Below are positions 35,901 to 43,213 of a stretch of DNA of 64,000 bases, piece after piece. The translations under genes were made by a program, and so were the position numbers. Under the pieces are notes generated by a model. The model searched no databases. It was not told where the DNA came from and saw only the letters and a program-made list of their open reading frames with translations. The stretch's first letter is position 1; each line of letters opens with the position of its first letter. The stretch spans positions 6,200,001-6,264,000 of the forward strand of contig NC_014931.1 in assembly GCF_000184745.1 (NCBI RefSeq). Direction: 5' to 3'. The stretch comes from Variovorax paradoxus EPS. GTDB lineage: Bacteria > Pseudomonadota > Gammaproteobacteria > Burkholderiales > Burkholderiaceae_C.

Positions 35901-38058
35901 GTCCGAAGTGCAGTTCGACGGCAGCAGAACCGTGTACGGCTACACCCCTGCCACGGGCGTGTTGCGCCAGGTCACCGAAGGCGATGCGGTCACCCAGCTC
36001 GACTTCGATCCCACGGGGCGCCTGACGAAGCGCACCGCGGGGCTGTATATCGAGCCCACGGACAGCCAGGGCCGGCCAACCGGGCGTACGCTGGATGCGA
36101 AGAGCATCCAGACCGATAGCTATGCCTACGACGGCAACGGGCAGCTCATCGATGCCCACAACCCGCATATTCACTTGCAGTGGTTCCCTGATGCTGCGGG
36201 TAACGTCAAGACCGAGCACCATCATTACCTGATCGACGAAGAAGGTAGGCCGAGCAGCCAGCCGATGACGGCAGTCTGGCAGCACCGCTACGACGAGTTG
36301 GGCAATCGCATCCAGACCACGCGCCCTGACGGCCACACCACCACCTGGCTGACATACGGCTCAGGTCACGTGCACGGCCTGATGCTCGATGGCATGGAGG
36401 CCGTGCAGATCGAGCGCGACGACCTGCACCGCGAGGTCAAGCGGATACAGGCCAACGAGGTGGCGCAGGAGCAGCAGTACGACCCGGCAGGGCGGCTGAA
36501 GGCTCAGGTGCTCAGCCGGGTGGAGAGGCTGAGCCAGAGCCGAGGTGGCTCTTCTACTTCCAACGCCAGCGCGCTCGGCATCCAGCGCAAGTACAGCTAC
36601 GACCGAGCCGGCCAACTCACCGACATCGGCGACAGCCGCCGTGGCAGCCTGAGTTACCGCTACGACCCTGCGGGCCGTCTGCTGCAGGCGCAGAGCCAAC
36701 TGGGCACCGAGACCTTTGCGTTCGATCCGGCCAGCAACATCCTGGACCCGATGGCGCCGGCGGCCAGGGAGGCCGGGACGATTCACAACATCCCGCCCAT
36801 CCTGAACAACCTAGTGAAGGACTACGCGGGCACGCACTTCGAGTACGACGTCAGGGGCAATATGGTCCAGCGGCTGCACAACGGCCAGCGCACGCGCTTC
36901 GCTTGGGATGCGCTCGGGCGATTGACCGAGGCGCGCACGCAGGACACGCGAACTTCATTCCTGTATGACCCGCTGGGTCGGCGGATTGCCAAGCGCAGCG
37001 AGCCCATCGTCATCACCAGCTCGATGGATGGCAGCCATTACCACGCGGCCGAGTACCGGCGCCAGATCCACGAGCGCGGCCTGGGCGCGGTGCTCTTCGG
37101 TTGGGACGGTGACCAGATGGCCTGGGAGTGCGACTACGCGCGACAGCGGACGGTGCACTACGTGTTCGAGCCCGGCAGCTTCGTGCCGCTGCTGCAGGCC
37201 AAATCCAATGTAGACATGCGTCGGGCGATGCTGCAGCGACCGCAGGCGGTGACGCAAAGCTATGTCGATGCGCAAGGCAACTACGACCTGGATCAGGACC
37301 CGCTGTACAACGGGATGTACGAGGCGGGCATCGGCAGCGACGGGGAGCCACCGGAGCCGCTGACGGACATCCACTATTACCAGTGCGACCACCTCGGCAC
37401 ACCTATGGAGCTGACCGATGAGGGCGGCAATGTCGCGTGGGAGGCGAATTACAAGGCGTGGGGAGAAGCCAGGCTCACGATCAGCGAGGCGGCAAGGAAA
37501 GCGGGGCTGAAGAATCCGATTCGGTTCCAGGGGCAGTATCTGGACGAGGAGACCGGGCTGCACTACAACCGGTTCAGGTATTACGACCCGGTGATGGGAA
37601 GGTTTGTGAGCAAGGACCCGATTGGGCTGCAAGGTGGAATCAACCTTCATCACTATGCCCCGAATTCAACCGAGTGGATTGATCCCTTCGGGCTTATTCG
37701 AGGTCGGCCGAATATAGGAGACGCCGGTCGAAAACAAAAAACAGGGAAGCCAAATATCGATAATCGCTGCCTCTCATGTAAAAAATGGGAAATTAATCGC
37801 TTCGACAGGATATGCGAAGGGCAAATTCCAGGCGTAGGGGTCGCAAAGTATCTTAGAGATCCGAAAGATAAAAGATGGTATTCAGTCGATCAAACCGCAC
37901 ACGGTGGTAGTGCATTTAAACAATACAACCAAAAAGGCAATCTCCTAAATCATATTCGCGATCTGGATGAATTTGGAGACCAAATGGGGAAACACAAAGG
38001 CAACGCGGGAAAAATTGTTGATCTTAAGTCATTGAAATGCAAGGATGTTAATTCATGA
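32995..38058 (+). CDS. Rhs-repeat toxin, T6SS-associated
   Basis: A 1687-residue Rhs protein. The N-terminal region (about 50-120) has two hydrophobic segments (VMTVASAVPILGNILAAIDA, WVSLGINLIGIIPF) like those that mark Rhs effectors for T6SS; I see no PAAR motif. From about 385 the YD-repeat shell begins (SISFATGSETFVHTDFTLPG). The core ends in RFRYYDPVMGRFVSKDPIGL, a second DPFGL at about 1563, then a 120-residue toxin tip. The tip (WYSVDQTAHGGSAFKQYN, GKHKGNAGKIVDLKSL) fits the polymorphic-toxin style and I do not assign it to a family with confidence. The toxin tip is AT-rich. The stop overlaps the immunity gene. Confidence 0.92.
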   Translation: MADMSQAEMTKKEDEQEMFVKPLDQIDPAELPGAKKVVNDWLKSISGDHVTVDRVMTVASAVPILGNILAAIDAVCDIIVLVQNKTSSSIEKGLNWVSLGINLIGIIPFPPTMAAARTSLRPALHLVRSKLRTVGHGLDDALVVLLVDHLNATLAGEIDKFVNEAIQKLESILDEAATMAHDLISGLSNALRKLASGTPFDTSAPAPALPLKRDPETTYESGVWGAIKGIADDVGDGIADGAGYVGGKVVQGAKVAGNAGVGLVMRNTEVGGKASKLMNTYADALDGLAKTAKAQIKALGNAGAGMSIAWLLVRLKDAVLRFRTKGKGKAGGSTVNDKTTAKHDQKKPEGELDTGHSERTKKVREANACKNCETGAATPRSISFATGSETFVHTDFTLPGHMPIVWSRTYYSRLAAYDHAQHHAAHADSSAYLGARWTSPYTTRIDQAVDGSLSYFAADGREHRFPKLAEPEDGKAGQTHHNAIEDLTLGRGNAGLLILSHGRDYIETFELAPQFMREGKARTKNKAVHYRLASQRTRAGHTTELAYRHEGGQLSDVVSGQLHVSTAIDALGRIQSLWLVQDGQAVRQLAAYTHRTLADGSSDLIAAQDENQQSWHYEYQAAGEKASTHLISGYTDRTGRGTHLHWKHEDGFDIGLTADNSAEAKAYREHADDGSFDTTIVWNKHIRLATVIDALGAQTRYYFDFLGYTYRIIHPEVRSADGLLYAHEEWFFRDANKNITKHLHPDGSQDRYTYDAHNNLVSHTRADHSTVHIAHDDMDNLTGIRDAEGHAWKRTYEGVNLIEEIDPLGHKTEYAYNEHGLPVEITDAKGGKKQLAYDDAGQLVAYTDCSGKTSSWAYDERGRLIKQRNAAGEITRYRYERGQLTRIVNPDGTEEQLAHDAEGRLLSHRDALQRETRYEYNAVGLITQRLDANRNTIDYQWDRLGRLAALRNENGRTHSFSYDPLGKLLSEVQFDGSRTVYGYTPATGVLRQVTEGDAVTQLDFDPTGRLTKRTAGLYIEPTDSQGRPTGRTLDAKSIQTDSYAYDGNGQLIDAHNPHIHLQWFPDAAGNVKTEHHHYLIDEEGRPSSQPMTAVWQHRYDELGNRIQTTRPDGHTTTWLTYGSGHVHGLMLDGMEAVQIERDDLHREVKRIQANEVAQEQQYDPAGRLKAQVLSRVERLSQSRGGSSTSNASALGIQRKYSYDRAGQLTDIGDSRRGSLSYRYDPAGRLLQAQSQLGTETFAFDPASNILDPMAPAAREAGTIHNIPPILNNLVKDYAGTHFEYDVRGNMVQRLHNGQRTRFAWDALGRLTEARTQDTRTSFLYDPLGRRIAKRSEPIVITSSMDGSHYHAAEYRRQIHERGLGAVLFGWDGDQMAWECDYARQRTVHYVFEPGSFVPLLQAKSNVDMRRAMLQRPQAVTQSYVDAQGNYDLDQDPLYNGMYEAGIGSDGEPPEPLTDIHYYQCDHLGTPMELTDEGGNVAWEANYKAWGEARLTISEAARKAGLKNPIRFQGQYLDEETGLHYNRFRYYDPVMGRFVSKDPIGLQGGINLHHYAPNSTEWIDPFGLIRGRPNIGDAGRKQKTGKPNIDNRCLSCKKWEINRFDRICEGQIPGVGVAKYLRDPKDKRWYSVDQTAHGGSAFKQYNQKGNLLNHIRDLDEFGDQMGKHKGNAGKIVDLKSLKCKDVNS

Positions 38059-38450
38059 TTTCATCTGCCCGTGAATTCATGCTGTTGTGCGCCTCACAAC
38101 GGGAGTCAGATATTGCCAAATCGCTTCAAGATGAGGCGCCTTTTAAAGTGTGGGAGGATCTAATCTTACATTATAAATCCTATCAAATAGATGTTGCGCA
38201 AAATCGCACAATTCCAGCGGAAATAATGAAAGCCTTGGCTAATCAAGGAGATGAGATTGTCCGATCAATTTTGGCAGAAAAAAGAAGATTGCCGACTGAT
38301 CTTTTTCATTTTTTCTCCAGAGATTCCAGTCCGCTAATTCGAAAAATAATAGCGGCAAACCAAAAAACACCGATTGATATAGTGAAATACCTTACGGGCG
38401 ATGAAGATGAAGATGTCGCTAGTGTTGCAAGATTTCGGTTAGGTGTCTGA
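38055..38450 (+). CDS. Predicted immunity protein for the Rhs toxin (LRV/HEAT-like repeats)
   Basis: A 131-residue cytoplasmic protein whose ATG overlaps the Rhs stop (ATGA). After an N-terminal segment (MISSAREFMLLCASQRESDIA) it has about three repeats of some 24 residues: VAQNRTIPAEIMKALANQG, ILAEKRRLPTDLFHFFSRDS and IAANQKTPIDIVKYLTGDED, of the leucine-rich-variant/HEAT type. Repeat proteins of this sort are common immunity partners of polymorphic toxins. Low GC like the toxin tip. Binding to the adjacent toxin is inferred from position. Confidence 0.82.
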   Translation: MISSAREFMLLCASQRESDIAKSLQDEAPFKVWEDLILHYKSYQIDVAQNRTIPAEIMKALANQGDEIVRSILAEKRRLPTDLFHFFSRDSSPLIRKIIAANQKTPIDIVKYLTGDEDEDVASVARFRLGV

Positions 38451-38492
38451 AAAATCGAACCAAAATAATTAAGAGGTGGCCCCACAAATTCA

Positions 38493-39097
38493 GACGGCAA
38501 CATCGCCTGGGAGGCGAACTACAAAGCGTCGGGTGAGGCCAGGCTCACGATCAGCGAGGCGGCAAGGAAAGCGGGGCTGAAGAATCCGATTCGGTTCCAG
38601 GGGCAGTATCTGGACGAAGAGACGGGGCTGCACTACAACCGGTTCAGGTATTACGACCCGGTGATGGGGCGGTTTGTATCGAAAGATCCAATTAGATTGC
38701 GAGGTGGAATTAATGTATTCCAATATGCCTCCAATCCGGTGAAATGGATTGATCCGACCGGACGTTCTGCAGCATCCGATTTACCTCGAATGAAAGGGCG
38801 AAGCGTGCCACGTGTCGGATCGATCCTGAGCAATGCGGGGCTTAATAAAACAAAAGGCAATGGCGCGAATGAAACTTGGAAGCACACGGATGGATCAGAG
38901 GTCAGAGTTCATAAATAAAGAAATAAATGCCTATGCCCTTATAAATCAGGAAATAACGCACATATTCATAAGGAAGATCCTGCAGGATGGCACTTAATGA
39001 TCACGGGCGTGTATCAGTAGACCCGGTCGAAACCCACATTGGTATTCGTAACCCTATGGATCTGCCATTTTTTCGAGGAAGGTCGCACGGATCATGA
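38493..39097 (+). pseudogene. Orphan Rhs C-terminal tip with decayed toxin
   Basis: A displaced Rhs end without its core. It begins with a copy of the Rhs core terminus (80 identical bases, 38538-38617 with 37468-37547), with the DPIGL motif now DPIRL. A different toxin follows (SILSNAGLNKTKGNGANETW, HTDGSEVRVHK). An in-frame TAA at 38916 interrupts it, but SGNNAHIHKEDPAG continues in the same frame. A one-base loss near 38994 then shifts to NDHGRVSVDPVETHIGIRNP and PFFRGRSHGS, ending at TGA 39095-39097, which overlaps the next ATG. It has no start or ribosome site of its own and looks like an inactive remnant of an exchanged toxin. Confidence 0.75.
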
Positions 39098-39423
39098 GCT
39101 ATGAATATAGATTGCTGCTCGATAGCACTATCTCGGCGCAGCATTTTATGAACTCATTAATGCTGAGTGAGGCATGCGTCAAGGCGCAAGCAAGAGAGGT
39201 CTATTTAAAAGACCAAGAGTTGCAGACTCCAGCTGAGTATGACGCCAGGTTAATTCAGGAGGGCAATCAGTCAATATGGATGGAAATCAATTTAAAGTCG
39301 GTGAATTTATATAGATTGATCCACTCATCACTGAGCGGCGGGGTTGTTCGATGTTATGTGGATGGAGATTTAGATGATGAGGTTTCTCTGAAAGAAGCAT
39401 TTCGCATCAAAATCAAAAAATAA
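39094..39423 (+). CDS. Predicted orphan immunity protein (second Rhs tip)
   Basis: A 109-residue protein (MSYEYRLLLDSTISAQHFMN). Its ATG overlaps the shifted-frame stop of the decayed toxin in the same ATGA pattern as the active pair upstream, which supports its role as that toxin's immunity protein. The frame is intact although the toxin is broken. No named domain is recognised; it looks like a small alpha/beta protein. It could still protect against siblings or rivals that carry the toxin. Confidence 0.7.
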   Translation: MSYEYRLLLDSTISAQHFMNSLMLSEACVKAQAREVYLKDQELQTPAEYDARLIQEGNQSIWMEINLKSVNLYRLIHSSLSGGVVRCYVDGDLDDEVSLKEAFRIKIKK

Positions 39424-39435
39424 GCGAGCCATTCA

Positions 39436-39582
39436 ATAAAGTCGAAGCGGCAACGTTCCGATTTGAGAAGAACTATTGGAGAAGGATACCGCAGTGGTGG
39501 AGGGTGTCGTGTCACCACTTCGCGGGTCACGGTTCGAAGAAATAAATCTGGCGGCGTTTATACCGCATACCCTCAATTATGA
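39436..39582 (+). pseudogene. Remnant of a third toxin tip, CdiA-CT RNase A-like C-terminus
   Basis: About 48 codons in frame to TGA 39580-39582: DLRRTIGEGYRSGGGCRVTT, then VRRNKSGGVYTAYPQL. The pattern of a glycine-rich turn, a basic beta-strand and a final TAYP-like end matches the C-terminus of RNase A-like polymorphic toxin domains as I remember them. The N-terminal part of the toxin and any Rhs core are gone. The stop overlaps the ATG of the following ORF, as in the two upstream toxin/immunity pairs. Confidence 0.55.
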
Positions 39583-39968
39583 ATTCAGTTAACCTCAATT
39601 ATATACGCGGCCTCTACGATTTTTTATTTGGGAAAATCGATGAGGAATTAGAGGAATTTGACATTAATTTACCTGAGAATCAGAGAATTCTCTTTGAAGA
39701 GATGGCGCACACTTTTAAAAAATTCGGCCCGATTTCAAAGAGAAACATTCTTGATGGTCTGAACTTAATTTTTTATAATTCTTGCGATGAAGAATTATGG
39801 AGAAATGCTATTCCACATGACCTTCCTCTTAACCGCGTGGCGGACAGGCGAGGCTATTTGAAAGGAGTTATTTTTGCATTGACAAAAAATACCCCTGAAT
39901 TGCTTGATAAACGTAAAATTCTATTAATTAATGAAATGGGAGCATATGGGTTGGATTTTTCAAAATGA
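39579..39968 (+). CDS. Predicted orphan immunity protein (third toxin)
   Basis: A 129-residue, acidic, AT-rich cytoplasmic protein (EELEEFDINLPENQRILFEE, then FKKFGPISKRNILDGLNL). Its start overlaps the stop of the RNase A-like toxin remnant, so it is most likely the matching immunity protein. The next ORF at 40029 is a shortened paralogue, which indicates immunity gene duplication. Family name not recognised with confidence. Confidence 0.68.
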   Translation: MNSVNLNYIRGLYDFLFGKIDEELEEFDINLPENQRILFEEMAHTFKKFGPISKRNILDGLNLIFYNSCDEELWRNAIPHDLPLNRVADRRGYLKGVIFALTKNTPELLDKRKILLINEMGAYGLDFSK

Positions 39969-40028
39969 TTAGTTATTTTTAATGCAAACCAAATTTCATT
40001 AACCATCGGTGCGCACCTCGAACCAAAG

Positions 40029-40292
40029 ATGAATAGCGCTCAAATTCAATGCAATTTTCTCGGTCACATTCATGGAATGCACTACATGCTCTCCATGAGC
40101 GATGGCGATCTCGATGATTTTTATATCAATAACAAGAGTGGCCGCACCAAGCTGTTTGATGCGATGAAAACTGACTTCAATATCTACGGGCCGGTCAGCA
40201 AGCAAAGGACTCTTGAAGTAATCAATGCCATTGGACTCGATAGCCCTGCTCGCGCGCGTACTGCGTACTGGCTCGGCGGCCATCCGACGTGA
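40029..40292 (+). pseudogene. Truncated paralogue of the preceding immunity gene
   Basis: The first 70 or so codons (MNSAQIQCNFLGHIHGMHYM, DAMKTDFNIYGPVSKQRTLE, VINAIGLDS) align with the protein at 39579, sharing the [FY]GP[IV]SK signature and spacing. Beyond about 40240 the frame runs into the AraC remnant on the other strand (RARTAYWLGGHPT) and stops. The C-terminal half of the family is lost, so it is probably not functional. Confidence 0.62.
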
Positions 40293-40470
40293 CGGGTGGA
40301 GGCCACGCTGAACATGCTCGTGGAGCTGTAGTCGACGCGTTCGGCGATCTCGGCGACGCCGCCTTCGTTGGGCGGAGCAAACCCTTCGCGGGCGCGCCAT
40401 GCGAGCAAGTACCCATCGGGGCCACTCCCACCTTGCGGCTGAGGCGATCAAACAACGTGCGCGTGCGCGT
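40240..40470 (-). pseudogene. AraC-family regulator remnant (C-terminal HTH)
   Basis: On the minus strand: TRTLFDRLSRKVGVAPM, then after a frame change YLLAWRAREGF, then EGGVAEIAERVDYSSTSMFS, and RHVGWPPSQYA. This is the second half of an AraC/XylS double HTH, with at least one frameshift and no N-terminal part. It marks the right edge of the toxin/immunity region. The following 40471-40658 holds no gene I recognise. Confidence 0.7.
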
Positions 40471-40658
40471 CGTGCTGCCCGGCTCCTAGGGCGAGACCAG
40501 TTTTCGGAACGCCGCGCGCCTGCACCGCATCGAGAACGAGGTCTGTAGCGACTTCATGAAAAAGACCATCGCCCGCATGCTCGCGTCCACCGGCCCCGGG
40601 GCACGCGCGCGAAGAACTCGGCCGAGGCCGTGCAGTGGGCGGCCGGTCGGTGCGTGTC

Positions 40659-43142
40659 TCAGCGCTTGGGCAACGCATAGGCGATCACATGGTCCCCGGT
40701 CCGCGTGCCGAGCGAGCCGTGTCCGCCGGCAGCCACCAGCACGAATTGCCGCCCATCGCTGCCGCGGTAAGTCATCGGCGTGGCCTGCCCGCCTGCGGGC
40801 AGCCGGCTGCGCCACAGCTCCTTGCCATTGCCGACGTCGTACCCGCGCACGTACTGGTCGAGCGTGCCCGAGAGGAAAGCCACGCCCCCCGCGGTCATCA
40901 CCGGCCCGCCCAGGTTCGGCACCCCCATCGCAAAGGGCAGCGGCAACGGCGAGCTGTCGCGCACCGTGCCGTTCTTGTGCATCCAGATGACCTTGCCGCT
41001 GCGCAGGTCCGCGCCCGCCACATGCCCCCACGGCGGCGCCTGACACGGCAGCCCCAGCACCGAGGTGAACGCGCTGAGCTTGATCGCGAACGGCGCGCCG
41101 AAGTTCTCGTTCAGCGCGGGCAGGCTGTCGTTCGGCCGGCTCTTGCCCTGCACGTACAGCGTGGTGTCGTCCGCGCGCGGCACCAGCTGCGACACGAAGG
41201 CCAGCGACGCCGGCGTGGTGAAGGCGATCTGCCGCTGCGGATCGACCGCGATGCTCCCCCAGTTGAAGACGCCGAAGTTGCCGGGGTAGATGAGCGAACC
41301 CTGTGTTGACGGCGGCGTGAAGCGGCCCTCGTAGCGCAGCCGGTGAAACGCGATGCGGCAGGCGAGCTGGTCGAAGATCGTGCCGCCCCACATGTCGGAC
41401 GGCTTCAGCGCGGGTGGATCGAACGAGAGCCCCGACACCGGCTGCGTCGGCGCGGTGCGGTCGCCGGTGGCGGCGCCCTGCGGCGCGGGCCGCTCGTTCA
41501 CCGGCACGATGGGCCGGCCGTTGCGCCGGTCGAGCACGAAGAGCTCGCCCTGCTTGGTCGGCTGCACCAGCGCGGGAATGGTCTCGCTGCCCACGCGCAG
41601 ATCGATGAGGCTGGGCTGCGAAGGCACGTCGTAGTCCCAGAGGTCGTGGTGCACCGTCTGGAAGCTCCAGCGCACGCGGCCGGTCGCGAGATCGAGCGCC
41701 ACCACCGACGACGAATAACGCTCCGCGCCCTCGGTGCGCTTGCCGCCCCACTGGTCCGGCGGCTGGTTGCCCGTGGGCACGTAGACCAGCCCCAGCGCCT
41801 CGTCCACGCTGGAGATGGACCAGCTGTTGGGCGAGTTGACGGTGTAGGTGCGGTCGGCCGCGATGGGCGCTGTCTCGTCGGGGTTGCCCGAATCCCAGTT
41901 CCACACGAGCGCGCCGGTGTTCACGTCGAAGGCGCGGATCACGCCCGAGGTTTCCTTGGTCGAGACGTTGTCGAGCACCGTGCCGCCCACCACGATGAGC
42001 GAGCGCGTCACGACGACGGGCGAGGTCGAGTAGTAGGAGCCCGCCTTGACGTTGGGCATGTTCTTCCAGAGATCGATCTGGCCGCTGCCGCCGCCGAAGG
42101 CCATGCAGGGCTTGCCGCTTTCGGGGCTGAGCGCGATCACGCGGCCATCGGCGGTGGGCATGAAGAGCTTGGCGTCGCACTCGCCTGCCGGCGCTGAAGG
42201 CGAAGGCGAAGGCGACGGCGTCGGTGTGGCGCCCTGTGCCGTGCTGCCGGCGTAATACGAGAGGCCGCGGCAGGTCAGGTGCTGCAGCGCGAGCGATTTC
42301 TGGATGTCGGGCGTGTAGCGCCAGATCTGCTCGCCCGTGGTGGCGTTGAGCGCGATCACCGCCTGGTGCGGCGTGCAGAGAAAGAGCCGCTCGCCGATCT
42401 TGAGCGGCGTGACTTCGAAGGTCGTCTCTTCCGGATCACCGGGCTGGCCGCGCACATCGCCGGTGCGGAAGTGCCAGGCCTCTTCGAGCTGCCCGACGTT
42501 GGCCGGCGTGATCTGGTCGAGCGCCGAATAACGCTGGCCGAAGCCGGTGCCGCCGTAGGCGGTCCAGTCGTCCTTCGGCGGGGGCGGGCTGGCGAGCGCG
42601 GCAGCGGCAGTTGCACTGCTCGATGCATTCGATGCATTCGATGCATCGGGCAACGGCGCAATGCCTTCGATGCGGCCGGGCTCGCGCGTCCACGAGAACA
42701 CCGCCGCAACGAGGAACGCTGCGAGCACCACGCCGAGCACGGCGCGCGTGCGGCCGATGCCCGTTGCATCGCGCCGCGCGAGCGCACGCGCCACCCACGG
42801 CGACAGCAGGAACAGGCCGACCACGAAGAACACATCGCCGCGCGCGGCCAGCGGCCACCAGTCGAAGCCCACTTCCCACAACGCCCACACCAACGTGAGC
42901 AGGACCACCGCCGCATAGAACATCAACCCGATGCCGCCGCCACGCCTGAGCAGCAATGCCGACGCGATGAGCCCGAGCCCCGCCACGAGGTAGTACCACG
43001 AGCCGCCGAGCGCGATGAGCCATGCGCCCGCGACCAAGAGCACGAGACCCGCAAGGCCGATGAGCACCGCGACCACGACAAGCAATGCGGAGGGCGACGA
43101 GGACTCGGCAGGCTGGGTGAACTGGGCGGAGGAACGCGTCAT
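40659..43142 (-). CDS. Membrane-bound PQQ-dependent dehydrogenase (glucose/quinate/shikimate family)
   Basis: An 827-residue enzyme. Five predicted transmembrane helices (about 20-160) anchor it and bind ubiquinone, as in glucose dehydrogenase. The periplasmic PQQ propeller follows from about 190 (WTAYGGTGFGQRYSALDQITPANV, WDYDVPSQPSL, GHGSLGTRTGDHVIAYALP). The length and fold are those of the glucose/quinate/shikimate dehydrogenases; the exact substrate is not deducible. Two low-complexity segments stand out: NASNASSS (from a 9-base repeat, GATGCATTC, near 42622-42645) and TPSPSPSPSPS, in periplasmic loops. AGGAG lies eight bases before the ATG. Confidence 0.92.
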   Translation of the reverse strand: MTRSSAQFTQPAESSSPSALLVVVAVLIGLAGLVLLVAGAWLIALGGSWYYLVAGLGLIASALLLRRGGGIGLMFYAAVVLLTLVWALWEVGFDWWPLAARGDVFFVVGLFLLSPWVARALARRDATGIGRTRAVLGVVLAAFLVAAVFSWTREPGRIEGIAPLPDASNASNASSSATAAAALASPPPPKDDWTAYGGTGFGQRYSALDQITPANVGQLEEAWHFRTGDVRGQPGDPEETTFEVTPLKIGERLFLCTPHQAVIALNATTGEQIWRYTPDIQKSLALQHLTCRGLSYYAGSTAQGATPTPSPSPSPSAPAGECDAKLFMPTADGRVIALSPESGKPCMAFGGGSGQIDLWKNMPNVKAGSYYSTSPVVVTRSLIVVGGTVLDNVSTKETSGVIRAFDVNTGALVWNWDSGNPDETAPIAADRTYTVNSPNSWSISSVDEALGLVYVPTGNQPPDQWGGKRTEGAERYSSSVVALDLATGRVRWSFQTVHHDLWDYDVPSQPSLIDLRVGSETIPALVQPTKQGELFVLDRRNGRPIVPVNERPAPQGAATGDRTAPTQPVSGLSFDPPALKPSDMWGGTIFDQLACRIAFHRLRYEGRFTPPSTQGSLIYPGNFGVFNWGSIAVDPQRQIAFTTPASLAFVSQLVPRADDTTLYVQGKSRPNDSLPALNENFGAPFAIKLSAFTSVLGLPCQAPPWGHVAGADLRSGKVIWMHKNGTVRDSSPLPLPFAMGVPNLGGPVMTAGGVAFLSGTLDQYVRGYDVGNGKELWRSRLPAGGQATPMTYRGSDGRQFVLVAAGGHGSLGTRTGDHVIAYALPKR

Positions 43143-43213
43143 GGCTGGGACTCCTGGAGGCGGAATTCCCAAACGTTAGGGCATCGATCGCGCGATGCGC
43201 GTAGGCCGAAGGC

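Noticed and set aside
34063..36336. 757-codon antisense frame within the Rhs gene
   Set aside because: Antisense shadow of the YD-repeat core, with no ribosome site or recognisable domain.
40471..40658. Possible extra gene between the AraC remnant and the PQQ dehydrogenase
   Set aside because: A short frame (RLHRIENEVCSDFMKKTIAR) has no start context or family likeness; treated as non-coding or debris.
42600..42650. Three GATGCATTC-type repeats as a possible CRISPR or regulatory array
   Set aside because: They are in frame inside the PQQ dehydrogenase gene and encode NASNAS; no spacers of CRISPR size. No CRISPR array is visible in the window.
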